A stretch of DNA of 64,000 nucleotides. It comes from Campylobacter canadensis (GTDB lineage: Bacteria; Campylobacterota; Campylobacteria; Campylobacterales; Campylobacteraceae). Of this stretch, positions 17,362 through 26,618 are shown piece by piece. Location of the stretch: the NCBI RefSeq assembly GCF_013177655.1, contig NZ_CP035946.1:868001-932000 (forward strand), in the 5' to 3' direction. Below the pieces are notes generated by a model. The model saw only the letters and a program-made list of their open reading frames with translations, had not been told where the DNA came from and made no database searches. Every line of letters begins with the position of its first letter. Positions within the stretch are counted from its first letter, which is position 1. The translations under genes were made by a program, and so were the position numbers.

Positions 17362-17416
17362 ATTAGCTAAGAATGATATTTATTTAGCTAATTCATTAAA
17401 AAAATTATGGCACTAA
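17225..17416 (+). CDS. Ribbon-helix-helix-like small protein 2
   Basis: 63 residues with a strand (GYVFYLQKN), a helix (IRKIKNIAKN) and a second helix (QSKALEELLKSYLDEL), the layout of Arc/MetJ-type regulators. Start at ATG 17225 with AAAGGAAAAAG upstream. It resembles the first part of the gene at 17092, suggesting tandem duplication. Its last codons contain the conserved late-promoter box, so it could be placed to control or sense the structural operon, though that is speculative. Confidence 0.65.
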   Translation: MKKNCKQGYVFYLQKNTIRKIKNIAKNKKTSQSKALEELLKSYLDELAKNDIYLANSLKKLWH

Positions 17417-17445
17417 AATAAAATTCATCTTTTGCTACTCTTTTT
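17405..17445 (+). promoter_or_regulatory. Phage late-promoter box P1 (scaffold/capsid operon)
   Basis: TTATGGCACTAAAATAAAAT starts 65 bp before the scaffold ATG and is followed 10 bp later by TTTTGCTACTCTTTT. Close matches occur at 22796, 32651 and 45235, each 54-65 bp before a phage gene. It has a weak -10 (TACTCT at 17436) and no clear -35, so an activator-dependent promoter is likely. Confidence 0.65.
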
Positions 17446-17469
17446 TAAAAATTTTAAAAAGGAGAGCAA

Positions 17470-18045
17470 ATGCAAGGACAAATACAAAACGCCGAAGCAA
17501 CTCAAGAAAAGGCTACAGGCGAAAATAATACACCTAGCACTAAAGAGCAGATTATGGCTTTAGAGCAAGAAATTGCAGAAAGTAGAACCGCAATTGATAA
17601 AGATTTTGCGAAAAAATTTGCTTCAAGCATTAGTGAAGAACAACAACAGCTAATGTTTAATGATTTAGCTGCTTTTTTAGAAAGCTACGAACAAGCAAAG
17701 CTAGAAAATTTAAAAACACAACTAGAGCCTAAAATCACAAAACACAATGAACTTAAAGCAAAACTAGAAAATGAAGGAATAGAAAGCAAGGTAAAAGAAG
17801 CAAAAGAAAAGCTTTTGGCAAAATATCCAAAGGCAAATCCTGATGAAGTAATAAATTATCTACAAGAAGATTTAAGCCCAAAACAACTAAGAGAGATAGA
17901 CAAATTAGACCCAAGTGATGTGCTGATAAGGGTCTATGAATTAATGCCACAAAGTAAGGGTAAAGAATTACCTCAAGAGCTAAACGACCTACACGATGAT
18001 GGTCGTCTAGACAACGAAGAAAACGAATTTATGAATAGGAGATAA
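17470..18045 (+). CDS. Probable scaffolding protein
   Basis: 191 residues, acidic, almost entirely helical, with Gln/Glu/Lys-rich coiled coils and a long central helix (KVKEAKEKLLAKYPKANPDEV region). No enzyme motif. It sits two bases upstream of the major capsid gene and behind a late promoter box and AAAAAGGAGAG. This position, size and composition are those of phage scaffold proteins, which guide procapsid assembly and are then lost. Assignment rests on context and composition, not on a sequence match. Confidence 0.65.
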   Translation: MQGQIQNAEATQEKATGENNTPSTKEQIMALEQEIAESRTAIDKDFAKKFASSISEEQQQLMFNDLAAFLESYEQAKLENLKTQLEPKITKHNELKAKLENEGIESKVKEAKEKLLAKYPKANPDEVINYLQEDLSPKQLREIDKLDPSDVLIRVYELMPQSKGKELPQELNDLHDDGRLDNEENEFMNRR

Positions 18046-18047
18046 AA

Positions 18048-19229
18048 ATGAATATAGATAGAATTAAAAATTGGGCAGCCGAGCCATTAGTTGCAGTTGA
18101 AATTGCAAAAGAAATAGAGCGTGAATATGTAAAACAAAATCGTTTCCTAGCCTTAGCTGGAACAGGAAACGATAGGGCTATTAGATTAAAAACTATTAAA
18201 GACCTATCACCTTTTAGGGCTAGAATGAGAGCTGCTTTGCGTGGCAAGGGTGTGCTTGGAAACACTAACATTGATACAAACTTGGATAAAAGAAATTATT
18301 TTACAACAGAGATTAGACCATTTGAGATAGGTAACGGACTTGTATCAAATAACCTAACCTATGAAAAGACACAAGATATTGATTTTATCAAAGAATGCAC
18401 GGAAGAATTACCTGAATGGTTAGGGCGTGAAACTTATAAATATATAATTACTTCATTGACCCACGATTTAACGAATGTTTGCGTTGCAGACGCTACAAAT
18501 GGTTTTAAAAAGCATAATAAAGGTACAAGTGTAGAAAAAGCTTGTAAAGAATGCACTAAAGGCGATGTATTAAAAGTATCTACAATTAGACACGCTATTA
18601 AAATGGCGAAAAACGGAGATAGATTTAATGGAGAGCCAACATTTGCTATCCCACCACTGGCAATTAGAAGCACTACTAAGCAAGGTATAGAAATAACGCA
18701 AGAACAATACGCATTATTTATATCAAGCACACAAGCAGAACAATTAAAAGCCGACTCTGAATGGAAGGAGTTGCAAAAGAAAAATATAGATGGAGAATTA
18801 AATCCATTATTTACAGGACTCATAGGCGTAATTGATAATTGCGTGGTGGTTGAACTTCCTGAGTGGAACTTAAGTGTTGATGGTGGAATAATTACAAGTG
18901 ATTTTAGCGAAAGCGAGTTTAAGCATTATGTAACTAGAACTTTAGGTGGTGTAAAAGAGTTTAAATCAAATGCTATGTATAAAGGCAAAGATACTGAAAC
19001 TTGCATAGGTTTTTTAATTGGTGCAGGTGCATTGCAATACGCTGCAAGTAATGATACAAAAATCGTAATTGAAAGAAAGGATTACGACAGAAAAGTCGGC
19101 GTTGCTATTACAAAGCTACTCGGAGTTGCAAAATCAAGATTTGAAAATACTAATTACGAAGATGATTTAATGAATGCTTATAATGATTTAGATTATGGCG
19201 TTATTGGAATAATTTCAAGTAAGGAGTAA
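18048..19229 (+). CDS. Major capsid protein (probable HK97-fold coat protein)
   Basis: 393 residues, mixed alpha/beta, starting two bases after the scaffold stop. The DVIDF/DIDFIKE-like segment after a helical N-arm and the NGLVSN..TYEKTQDIDF region resemble N4 gp56-type and P22-type coat proteins. It should be the highest-expressed late gene. Assigned from order (scaffold, capsid, adaptor), size and these weak sequence resemblances; the exact coat family needs a profile search. Confidence 0.75.
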   Translation: MNIDRIKNWAAEPLVAVEIAKEIEREYVKQNRFLALAGTGNDRAIRLKTIKDLSPFRARMRAALRGKGVLGNTNIDTNLDKRNYFTTEIRPFEIGNGLVSNNLTYEKTQDIDFIKECTEELPEWLGRETYKYIITSLTHDLTNVCVADATNGFKKHNKGTSVEKACKECTKGDVLKVSTIRHAIKMAKNGDRFNGEPTFAIPPLAIRSTTKQGIEITQEQYALFISSTQAEQLKADSEWKELQKKNIDGELNPLFTGLIGVIDNCVVVELPEWNLSVDGGIITSDFSESEFKHYVTRTLGGVKEFKSNAMYKGKDTETCIGFLIGAGALQYAASNDTKIVIERKDYDRKVGVAITKLLGVAKSRFENTNYEDDLMNAYNDLDYGVIGIISSKE

Positions 19230-19233
19230 GAAT

Positions 19234-19599
19234 ATGAGAGTTTATAGCAAAATACAAGCAGTAATTAAAAAGATTGAAACAAAAGAATTAGTAAATGACA
19301 AAATATATTTAGGATGTTTTCCAAAAGACTATTTTATAAAATCAATAAAAGCGATTACAACACAAGCAAGTGAAGCTACAACATCGGCTAAAATAGTTGA
19401 TGGTGATAATAAGGATGTGTTATGTGATATTGATTTAGCAACAAAAGACACTATTAAAGAAATAGGTCTTTATCAGTATCAAACAAATAATATAAAAGAC
19501 CTTTATTTAGAGCTTAGCAAAGGCAAACCTACTAAAGGCGAAGTTATTATTTATTATGAAATGATAGCACCAAGCACACAGATGGTAGAGTTTTCATAA
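19234..19599 (+). CDS. Unknown virion-region protein, possible head decoration protein
   Basis: 121 residues, beta-rich (KDYFIKSIKAITTQ, SAKIVDGDNKDVLCDI), directly downstream of the capsid gene with AAGGAGTAAGAAT before its ATG. A small beta protein in this position may decorate or stabilise the head or help join head and tail. No motif confirms this. Confidence 0.6.
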   Translation: MRVYSKIQAVIKKIETKELVNDKIYLGCFPKDYFIKSIKAITTQASEATTSAKIVDGDNKDVLCDIDLATKDTIKEIGLYQYQTNNIKDLYLELSKGKPTKGEVIIYYEMIAPSTQMVEFS

Positions 19600-19600
19600 A

Positions 19601-20182
19601 ATGATAAAAGCAAAACATTTTATAGGCCTGATTTTGAATCAATTAGTTGCTAAAGATGAGAGCAATTATGATGAAGATAAAATATTGTTTTATTTAAATA
19701 TGTCTTTGAAAGTTCTTGTTAGCGAACTTGATTTAAATATAAAAACTATTGAATGTGAGCTAATTAAAGGGGTTCAATACCCCTTTCCTTCAGATTTAGT
19801 AAAATTATTAGCAGTTAAAAATGATAATGAAAACATAAATATATATTCGTATGAATATTATGCGAATAAAAAAATAAATGAAAAAGCAGTTATTTTAAGT
19901 GCTAATGAGTTTTTTTCAACATTTAATTTCAAAGCTAAGATAAGCTATTCTTATTTTAAAGAAGTATTATTAAGTGATACTTTTATAAATGTGCCTATAG
20001 TATGCGAAAAGGCACTTTACTATCATACGCTTATGTTAGCTAAAGAAATGCTACTAAGCACAGGCAAAAGCTTAGAACAAGCTGAACTTTTTAAGCAAAA
20101 GTACGAGTACGAATTAATTAAATGTAAAAACTTATTAAACAATAAACATAGATTATTAAAAACGAGGTACAAGAATGTATGA
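19601..20182 (+). CDS. Probable head-tail adaptor
   Basis: 193 residues: two N-terminal helices, a central beta segment and a C-terminal helix bundle. This is the general plan of P22 gp4 / T7 gp11-like adaptors that bind beneath the portal and form the top of a short tail. The segment YPFPSDLVKLLAV (substrate strand after a helical N-terminus) is typical of that group. It is separated by one base from the previous gene and overlaps the next by 8 bp. Assignment is from layout and order. Confidence 0.55.
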   Translation: MIKAKHFIGLILNQLVAKDESNYDEDKILFYLNMSLKVLVSELDLNIKTIECELIKGVQYPFPSDLVKLLAVKNDNENINIYSYEYYANKKINEKAVILSANEFFSTFNFKAKISYSYFKEVLLSDTFINVPIVCEKALYYHTLMLAKEMLLSTGKSLEQAELFKQKYEYELIKCKNLLNNKHRLLKTRYKNV

Positions 20183-21131
20183 AACTGATATTTTTATAAA
20201 ACGCTTTAAGGCTATAGAAAAAGCTATTAGCGAAAGTAAGCTCATAGAATTGGGCAAGAAAGCATTCTTAGAAGAAATTGCAGCTGATGAGTTAGGCGAA
20301 GCAGAAAAAGCACAAGCTGCTGCGAACTTCTTAAGTCAAATGATGTCTAATGCCTTAAGTATCACTGCAGAAAGTGCTTTAAGAGTGGGTATATCTTATG
20401 AAGAAGAAAAGGCAAAAAAAGAGGCTACATTTCATCAAAATGAATTAATGAAAGAGCAAATTTCTAAGTTGTCCTTAGAAAAACAACTCACAAAAGCGCA
20501 GGTTGATTTAACCAACCTACAAGAAGATATAGAAAAAAATAAATTAAAAATAACGCTTTTGGATGTTGAGAGCAAACTTAAACAGGTTGAACTGTTAAAA
20601 GTTCAAATATTTAGTGAAATAGAAAAGATAAAAACACTAAATAAAACTGCTGATGATAATTTAAAAATCAAAGTAGGAGAATTATTAATTCAATTTATGC
20701 AAATTGCCTTAAGCAAAGATTGGGTAAAATTAGAAGGTAAAAACGGTGCAAGTTTATACACTTATATCTTAAACAGTATTCAAGACATTTTAAATAAAAG
20801 CAAAAATATAGCTCTTGATACGAATAAATTCAATAGTATAATTGAGCAAACTTTAAAAGCAAATGTTAATATTAATAATTCTTCAAAAACTAATAAAAGT
20901 GATAGCTACAATGTATTAATAAGCAATTACAACCCTAGCTTGAATGAACAAGTAAACATAATAGCATTCAGTTCTGATAGTGATTTAACCCCAAAAATAT
21001 TTATTGATAATAAATTAATCTTTATTGGTTTTGCAACTAGCTTTATTGCTAGTGAAAAAAAAGAATATGTTGTAAAAGTAGAATTTACAACAAATATCGT
21101 AAAAGAATATAAGTTAAATGTTATATCGTAA
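20175..21131 (+). CDS. Coiled-coil virion protein, unknown
   Basis: 318 residues. After an N-terminal Ala/Glu-rich part (AADELGEAEKAQAAANFLSQ) comes a long coiled coil (about residues 75-160), then a Ser/Asn-rich linker and a small beta C-terminal domain. It lies between the adaptor and the presumed ejection proteins. It could be a tail-needle, tail-tube or internal virion protein. Confidence 0.6.
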   Translation: MYETDIFIKRFKAIEKAISESKLIELGKKAFLEEIAADELGEAEKAQAAANFLSQMMSNALSITAESALRVGISYEEEKAKKEATFHQNELMKEQISKLSLEKQLTKAQVDLTNLQEDIEKNKLKITLLDVESKLKQVELLKVQIFSEIEKIKTLNKTADDNLKIKVGELLIQFMQIALSKDWVKLEGKNGASLYTYILNSIQDILNKSKNIALDTNKFNSIIEQTLKANVNINNSSKTNKSDSYNVLISNYNPSLNEQVNIIAFSSDSDLTPKIFIDNKLIFIGFATSFIASEKKEYVVKVEFTTNIVKEYKLNVIS

Positions 21132-21143
21132 AAGGTTTTTACA

Positions 21144-22373
21144 GTGGGTTTTGGTTCTGTTTTTAGGTCAATAAAAAAAGCAGTTAAAGAAGTTACCCAT
21201 GCTGTTACAAAAACTTTTACTGCACCACTTAAGTGGGCGGGTAAAGCTTTTAGATGGGTAGGTAAAAAAATAGGCGGCGATGTCGGTAAAATTATTAGCG
21301 GAATTGGAGATGTTGGTGTAGGTTTAAGTAATTACATAAATTTCTATGCCGAAAAAGTCGTCTCAGACGTCTTAGATGGAAATTTAAAAGGATTGGGTAG
21401 AGATATTTTAGAAGTAGGCTCTACCGCAGTTATTTTTATTGCTGCTGCTTATACAGGGCAATGGTGGATGATTGCCTCTGCTATTACTTATGCTGATATG
21501 AAATTTGGCTCTGGGAATATAATAGCAAAACCCGCAGTAAATATAGTTACTGGGTTTTTAGCTGATTCTGGCATTGTAAAAAATGCAAGAGAATACAGAG
21601 ATGAAGCTTATATTGCTCTTGGCATTGTCGCAGGAATGGTTGCAGGTTTTGGTGCAGGTGCTTACATAGGCGCGTTAGGTTTTTCTTCTAATATTGTAAG
21701 TGCATACAACGCATTAAATGCTTTATATTCAGGTTATCTTGGATATAAATCTTATAGAGATTATAAAGAATTAAAAGAGAATTTAAATAATAGTTTAAGA
21801 GAGTTAGAAAACTATTATTTGCAATTAGAACAAGAAAAAAAAGCGGCAAATGATTTATTTTTAAATCAAGCACTTAATTTTTCTTTGTACGAATGGTTTG
21901 CCGGCGGCGAGAATTATAATATGTATAGCATCGGTAATAGTGGGTATGATTACTTAAACACTAAAAATCCGTGGTTTGTAATATTAAATGAAAGTGAAGA
22001 AAAAGCTAAGAATTATGAAGATTTAAAGCCTTATCTATCTTATAAGTCTTTAAATGTTTATGATGATTTTTTTGAAAAAACCTTAAAAATTGACAATGTT
22101 TTTGGAGTTGCTAGTGTAAAAAAAATTTCCAATCAAGATATGTATTTAAATATAGCAAATGAGTACAATCTTTTAGTGGATAAATTTCATAGAATAGAAG
22201 ACAATAAAGACCAATTCATAAAAAGCAGAATAAACGAACATAGAAAAAACAAAAAAATGTTATCTGCATTTATGGAAGCTATAAAAGACTATGGCGAATT
22301 AACAGTGCCTATAGAAAAATCACTTACATTAAAAGAAAAGGAGTTAAAATATTATGAACGATACCTACACTGA
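21144..22373 (+). CDS. Probable internal/ejection protein with membrane-active N-terminus
   Basis: 409 residues, GTG start. The N-terminus is basic and amphipathic (SIKKAVKEVTHAVTKTF, WAGKAFRWVGKKIGG) followed by Gly/Ala-rich hydrophobic stretches (AVIFIAAAYTGQWWM, ALGIVAGMVAGFGAGAYIGAL). The rest is helical and charged. Short-tailed phages eject such proteins to build a channel across the envelope. The run of small proteins between adaptor and tailspike is where they lie in T7- and P22-like phages. Function is inferred from composition and order. Confidence 0.6.
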   Translation: MGFGSVFRSIKKAVKEVTHAVTKTFTAPLKWAGKAFRWVGKKIGGDVGKIISGIGDVGVGLSNYINFYAEKVVSDVLDGNLKGLGRDILEVGSTAVIFIAAAYTGQWWMIASAITYADMKFGSGNIIAKPAVNIVTGFLADSGIVKNAREYRDEAYIALGIVAGMVAGFGAGAYIGALGFSSNIVSAYNALNALYSGYLGYKSYRDYKELKENLNNSLRELENYYLQLEQEKKAANDLFLNQALNFSLYEWFAGGENYNMYSIGNSGYDYLNTKNPWFVILNESEEKAKNYEDLKPYLSYKSLNVYDDFFEKTLKIDNVFGVASVKKISNQDMYLNIANEYNLLVDKFHRIEDNKDQFIKSRINEHRKNKKMLSAFMEAIKDYGELTVPIEKSLTLKEKELKYYERYLH

Positions 22374-22794
22374 TTTTACAAAAAAATTTTTTGGCTCAAA
22401 AATGCCAAAAACAACTAATAATTATCAATTTGATAATTTTTATGATAGTCTTGGATATTCTCCAATCGGGGATAATAATAATTCTTTATTTGGTATAAAT
22501 AATTTAAGCAATCAAGCTAATCTTAAGAATAACAATTTAAGCAATCAAGCTAATGCTAACAGTGGTTTTTTTGGCTCAAAAGCATTTTCTAATGCTATTG
22601 GTGCAGTTGGTGCAGTTGGTGGGCTAATTGGAGGTGTTGGCACCTTCCTAGCAGCAAGAGAGCAAAAAAAATATAATAAAAAAATTTTAGCTTTAGAAGA
22701 ACAACAAAGAAATAGAATAATGGCAAGAGAAGATAGCAACAATAAAGCATTAAATGATGGATTAAATGATTTTTTTAACAAACAAAAAAAATAA
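22354..22794 (+). CDS. Probable internal virion protein
   Basis: 146 residues: Asn-rich repeats at the N-terminus (NNLSNQAN occurs twice), a Gly/Ala/Val hydrophobic segment (AIGAVGAVGGLIGGVGTFL) and a basic helical tail (AAREQKKYNKK). The composition resembles phage internal proteins that insert in membranes during DNA ejection. It overlaps the previous gene by 20 bp. Confidence 0.6.
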   Translation: MNDTYTDFTKKFFGSKMPKTTNNYQFDNFYDSLGYSPIGDNNNSLFGINNLSNQANLKNNNLSNQANANSGFFGSKAFSNAIGAVGAVGGLIGGVGTFLAAREQKKYNKKILALEEQQRNRIMAREDSNNKALNDGLNDFFNKQKK

Positions 22795-22795
22795 T

Positions 22796-22836
22796 TTATA
22801 GCACTAAATAAAATTTGCATTTTTGCTACATTTTAG
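22796..22836 (+). promoter_or_regulatory. Phage late-promoter box P2 (tail operon)
   Basis: TTATAGCACTAAATAAAATT starts 54 bp before the ATG at 22850 and is followed by TTTTTGCTACATTTT, aligning with P1 across about 40 bp. Possible -10 TACATT. Confidence 0.65.
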
Positions 22837-22849
22837 CTAAGGAGCAAAA

Positions 22850-23200
22850 ATGCAAAGAGAAGTAGTAACTAAAGCCAAAAAATTAAAACTAAAAAATCCT
22901 TTTTTTAAAGAAACTATCAATGTAGAAAATAACCTTGTTAAGTTAAGGGTTGATGAGTTTTACACTGATGAGTTTAACAATGTATATTATTGCTACGACG
23001 GTAATGGTACATTTACAACTTTTGATAATTACATAAATATTCCTTTATTTAATATAAATTCTTTAGATTTTTTCTTAGTAGATAAAGAACTACTAAAAGA
23101 GAACTCTTCTTACTTGCTCCTTTTTAACGATGAAATAGATGATAAATACAAAAAAGACTTGGAAGAATTTTTGCTAGAAAGGATAAATAATGACAAATAA
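22850..23200 (+). CDS. Small protein before tailspike, unknown
   Basis: 116 residues, mixed alpha/beta, no known motif. First gene after late box P2 with a strong TAAGGAGCAAAAA; overlaps the tailspike start by 11 bp. It may be a tailspike partner or assembly factor. Confidence 0.65.
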   Translation: MQREVVTKAKKLKLKNPFFKETINVENNLVKLRVDEFYTDEFNNVYYCYDGNGTFTTFDNYINIPLFNINSLDFFLVDKELLKENSSYLLLFNDEIDDKYKKDLEEFLLERINNDK

Positions 23201-25655
23201 TCCAACAAGTTTAAGCGAAATGTTAAAAAGTATTGTTATAGGATATGATGAGATTAAAAACATACATAATCAAAGTATGTTGATAGAAAAAAATATATTA
23301 TCAGTGCAAATTACACTAGAAAACGAGCTAAAAACAAGTGCAAGTTACAATGAAAGAACTAAGCTTAATTTAGATGATATAAACGAAAAATTAGCTAACG
23401 CAAGAGTGTTTTTTGATGAGATAGAACAAAATCAAGCCGAAGTAAAAGCACTATTTAAAAGCATTAATAATATAGCAGCAAAAGAAGCAGCACTTATAAA
23501 AAATGTAGATAGTAAAATCTCAAATTATACTGAGCTAAATACTAAAAATACCGAATTATTAGCCGAGATTAACGCTATTAAAGAAGCTGTAATTTTAGCT
23601 ACTAAAGCATATAAAAATGATTGCGATTTAGCTCTAAAAGGGCTTACGCAAAGCTTAGCAAGAGCAAATACACTAAATGAGAGCTTAGCAAGTAAGCAAA
23701 TAGAACTAAACAATACTTTAGAAAGTATTGAAGCTGCTAAAACAAGATGTTTGCAGATAGCAAACGAAATTAAAGAAATGAGAAAAAGAAGCCAGTGTTT
23801 AATGTCTAAGGCTGAAGAGATTTTCAATAAAGCTACTTGGTTTGAAAATACACTTAATGAATACATTGCTAAGATGCAAACACTAGAAAATAATTATAAT
23901 CTAGCATTTACTAAAAACGAAGAACTAGAACTAAAGATAAGAAACAACATTGCTACACTTGATAAGATGCTAATCGCTCTCAATGGCAGAAGTATTGAAG
24001 AAGTACTAGCAGCATTAAAAACAACTAATAACACCTTAAAAATTGCAATCAATACAAAAGCCGAAATTGATACAATCAAGGCTAATTTAGAAGCTCTCTT
24101 AACAGAGCAAAACGCAAAGCTTGATAATTATTATACAAAGCTTGAAAGCGATGAATTACTAAGCTTAGCAAATAATGAGATTGAAAAGCTACAAACAAAC
24201 AAGGCTAATAAGTTAGAGCTTGAGCCACTAAAAACAGATATTTTAAATCTAGCTAATACTAAAGCAAATAATTTAGATTTAGAGCCACTAAAAACAGATA
24301 TTTTAAATCTAGCTAATACTAAAGCAAATAATTTAGATTTAGAGCCACTAAAAACAGATATTTTAAATCTAGCTAATACTAAAGCAAATAATACGGATTT
24401 AGAGCAATACTATCTAAATTCTAAAGGCGAAGAATTGAACGATAGACTTATAAAAACCGAAGCATATTGCAATGATTTAAATGATAAGAAAGCTAGTAAA
24501 GATGATTTAAGTGCTTATTACACAAAAAAAGAAAATAATAATTTATTAAATACAAAGGCAGAAATTAGCCAAACACCAATTCTAGCTAATGCTAGAATTG
24601 TAAAAACTGTTGGTGTTAATGGAGACTTTACTGATTTAAATTCGGCATTCAAATACGCAGCTAAATTAAGCGCTACTTGTGCTGGTGATTGGCAAGATTA
24701 TTACTTACAATTAAATTTAGTAAGTGATATAACTATTGTAAGACAAACAAACTATTGCAATCCAAATTGTACCATTATTATAAATGGAAAAAAAGCCAAT
24801 GGAAAACATACTATAAATTATGACTGTAAGGCTTGGGGAAATGGAACTGAAGAGATAATACCTATAAATATTATAAAATCAAATGTAATTATAAGAGATG
24901 TAATTTTTAAATCACACCTTGCAACAACAAAAAAAATAAATTTATTGCATAGTTGTCAAAATTCATATATAGAAATAACAAATTGTGATTTTTTAGGTAA
25001 TCAAATTGCCTATCGCGCCCTTAAAACTTATCATTCTCATATAAGAATACTTAGTTCAAGTTTTGATGGTTTTTTATGGGAAGCTATCTTATTTAATGGA
25101 GTAAGCTCAGCAATGTGTTGGAATACTAGTTATAGTAATTGTACTAACAATTGCATATACCTTCAAGAAGGTTCAAATTGTGAAATAAGCAATATCAGCT
25201 TGAGTAAAAATAATCCTGCTCGTTTTATCTATCTTAATAGAGGCTCTTATGCTAGTCTTAATGGAACTATAAATCTTAATCAGTGTGCTGTTTCAAATGT
25301 TATAGCAAATAAACCCAGCTCGAAAGGGCTTTTGTTATATGGAGCAAGTACGACTACTCCATATAAAAAGATAGGTAGTAAAGGAGGTCTTGGTGATTGG
25401 ACACTTGCACCTGTAGAGATTAACAAGCCTATTTTCCTAACTCATCAAATGGCAGGTGAGCGGAATACTTATATTAACTTTTATGTCAAATCAGGCTCTG
25501 ATGATTATAGAATTAATTTATCAAGACAAAGACCTGATAGATACTGTTTAGGTGCTACAGCTGATGCTGGTCCTTGTGCCGTAATAATACCGACCGCAAC
25601 AAGTGTAATTATAAACATCTCAAGAAATGATGATATGGTTTTTGCGTACCAATAA
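23190..25655 (+). CDS. Tailspike / tail fibre with coiled-coil stalk and beta-helix
   Basis: 821 residues. Residues 1-440 are a long helical, coiled-coil stalk rich in Asn/Lys/Glu, including three 20-residue repeats coded by 60-bp tandem DNA repeats. From about residue 475 the FTDLNSAFKYAA motif opens a right-handed parallel beta-helix (repeating short strands such as NVIIRDVIF, SYIEITNCDF, HIRILSSSFDG), as in pectate-lyase-like tailspikes. The last 80 residues form a separate beta tip. It should bind, and perhaps cleave, a surface polysaccharide such as capsule. No catalytic residues can be named from sequence alone. Confidence 0.82.
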   Translation: MTNNPTSLSEMLKSIVIGYDEIKNIHNQSMLIEKNILSVQITLENELKTSASYNERTKLNLDDINEKLANARVFFDEIEQNQAEVKALFKSINNIAAKEAALIKNVDSKISNYTELNTKNTELLAEINAIKEAVILATKAYKNDCDLALKGLTQSLARANTLNESLASKQIELNNTLESIEAAKTRCLQIANEIKEMRKRSQCLMSKAEEIFNKATWFENTLNEYIAKMQTLENNYNLAFTKNEELELKIRNNIATLDKMLIALNGRSIEEVLAALKTTNNTLKIAINTKAEIDTIKANLEALLTEQNAKLDNYYTKLESDELLSLANNEIEKLQTNKANKLELEPLKTDILNLANTKANNLDLEPLKTDILNLANTKANNLDLEPLKTDILNLANTKANNTDLEQYYLNSKGEELNDRLIKTEAYCNDLNDKKASKDDLSAYYTKKENNNLLNTKAEISQTPILANARIVKTVGVNGDFTDLNSAFKYAAKLSATCAGDWQDYYLQLNLVSDITIVRQTNYCNPNCTIIINGKKANGKHTINYDCKAWGNGTEEIIPINIIKSNVIIRDVIFKSHLATTKKINLLHSCQNSYIEITNCDFLGNQIAYRALKTYHSHIRILSSSFDGFLWEAILFNGVSSAMCWNTSYSNCTNNCIYLQEGSNCEISNISLSKNNPARFIYLNRGSYASLNGTINLNQCAVSNVIANKPSSKGLLLYGASTTTPYKKIGSKGGLGDWTLAPVEINKPIFLTHQMAGERNTYINFYVKSGSDDYRINLSRQRPDRYCLGATADAGPCAVIIPTATSVIINISRNDDMVFAYQ
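24222..24401 (+). repeat. Three 60-bp tandem repeats in tailspike stalk
   Basis: Two copies are base-identical and the third diverges near its end. Each encodes EPLKTDILNLANTKANNLDL. Identical copies imply recent expansion, so stalk length probably varies between related phages. Confidence 0.95.
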
Positions 25656-25680
25656 TAAAAAAAATAAAGAAAGGATAAAA

Positions 25681-26253
25681 ATGAAAATTTTTGTTTTAGA
25701 GCTTGATGGCGAATATGTAATTTTAAACACTACTTGTGAAGAAGAAATTAAAAGAATGCAAGAATTAAACGCTTATGAATTAAACAAAAACGAAATGCTG
25801 CAATTTAGCGGAGTAGAGCATTTAGTTAGCAATGCAAGTTGCAAGGTAAGTAAAATAGATGGTAAATTTTCTTTTGATTTTCATATTGATAAAAATGAAA
25901 TATTAAATGAAAAGAAACAAACGCTCTTAATACTTTTAGAGCGTAAAAAACAAGAGATTGAAAACGCTGATATTTTGTATAAAGATAAATATTATCAAGC
26001 GGATAATAAAGCAAAAGAATTACTTACTCAAAGCTTGGTTATTTTTTCTAGCGTTGGTACAGTGCCTGAAAACTTTGTTTGGAAAAGCAGTGATAATTCA
26101 CTTAATGCTTTTAGTCTAGATGATTTAAAAGCATTATCGTTACTAATCGCACAAAGAACGCAAGAATTTACATCTAAATATTGGGCTTACAAAGAACAAA
26201 TTAAAAACGCTAACACTGTTGATGAGCTTCAAGAAATGGAGTTTATCTTATGA
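25681..26253 (+). CDS. Probable tail fibre assembly / DUF4376-like protein
   Basis: 190 residues. Start at ATG 25681 behind GAAAGGATAAAA; the longer frame from 25627 lies inside the tailspike gene. The C-terminal half has the FVWKSSDNS...FSLDDLKALSLLIAQRTQ pattern of DUF4376-type phage proteins found next to tail fibres, which probably help fibre folding or attachment. It overlaps the next gene by 4 bp. Confidence 0.6.
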   Translation: MKIFVLELDGEYVILNTTCEEEIKRMQELNAYELNKNEMLQFSGVEHLVSNASCKVSKIDGKFSFDFHIDKNEILNEKKQTLLILLERKKQEIENADILYKDKYYQADNKAKELLTQSLVIFSSVGTVPENFVWKSSDNSLNAFSLDDLKALSLLIAQRTQEFTSKYWAYKEQIKNANTVDELQEMEFIL

Positions 26254-26618
26254 AAAGGGTGATAATAAAACCTATATGCAAAGACAAGTTTGAATTAGTA
26301 CAAGAATACATTTACCAAAGCAAAAAAGGGAGTATTTGTGTGCCGAGTGGTTATAAAACAAATGGTGCAAATATTCCACGTTTTTTATGGAGTTTTTATC
26401 CGCCTAACTCACCAGAGTATTTAAGTGCAGTAATCATCCACGATTATTTGTGCGATATTGCAAGAAAGAAAAAAAGCTATGTATTTTATAAAGAAGCCGA
26501 TAAGGTCTTTTATGAAGCTCTTTTAGAGCTTGAGGTAAGTAAAAGCAAAGCAAAGATTTTTTATTTTGCTTGCAGTTTTTTTCATTGGATAAAAAAATGT
26601 TTAAAAATTATCCAATAA
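26250..26618 (+). CDS. DUF1353 family phage protein
   Basis: 122 residues matching the DUF1353 pattern: VPSGYKTNGANIPRFLWSFYPP, then SAVIIHDYLCD with HD near residue 67, and a helical Lys-rich end. The family is common in phages next to tail or lysis genes; its biochemical role is not established. It overlaps the previous gene's stop (ATGA) and the start of the spanin gene. Confidence 0.75.
   Translation: MKRVIIKPICKDKFELVQEYIYQSKKGSICVPSGYKTNGANIPRFLWSFYPPNSPEYLSAVIIHDYLCDIARKKKSYVFYKEADKVFYEALLELEVSKSKAKIFYFACSFFHWIKKCLKIIQ

Noticed and set aside
17405-17432. Sigma-54 promoter at TGGCAC before the scaffold gene
   Set aside because: TGGCAC fits a -24 element, but the -12 GC at the fixed 10-base distance is missing, and two of the four boxes read TAGCAC, breaking the essential GG.
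24222-24401. CRISPR-like array
   Set aside because: The repeats are directly adjacent without spacers and lie in frame in the tailspike gene; they are coding tandem repeats.
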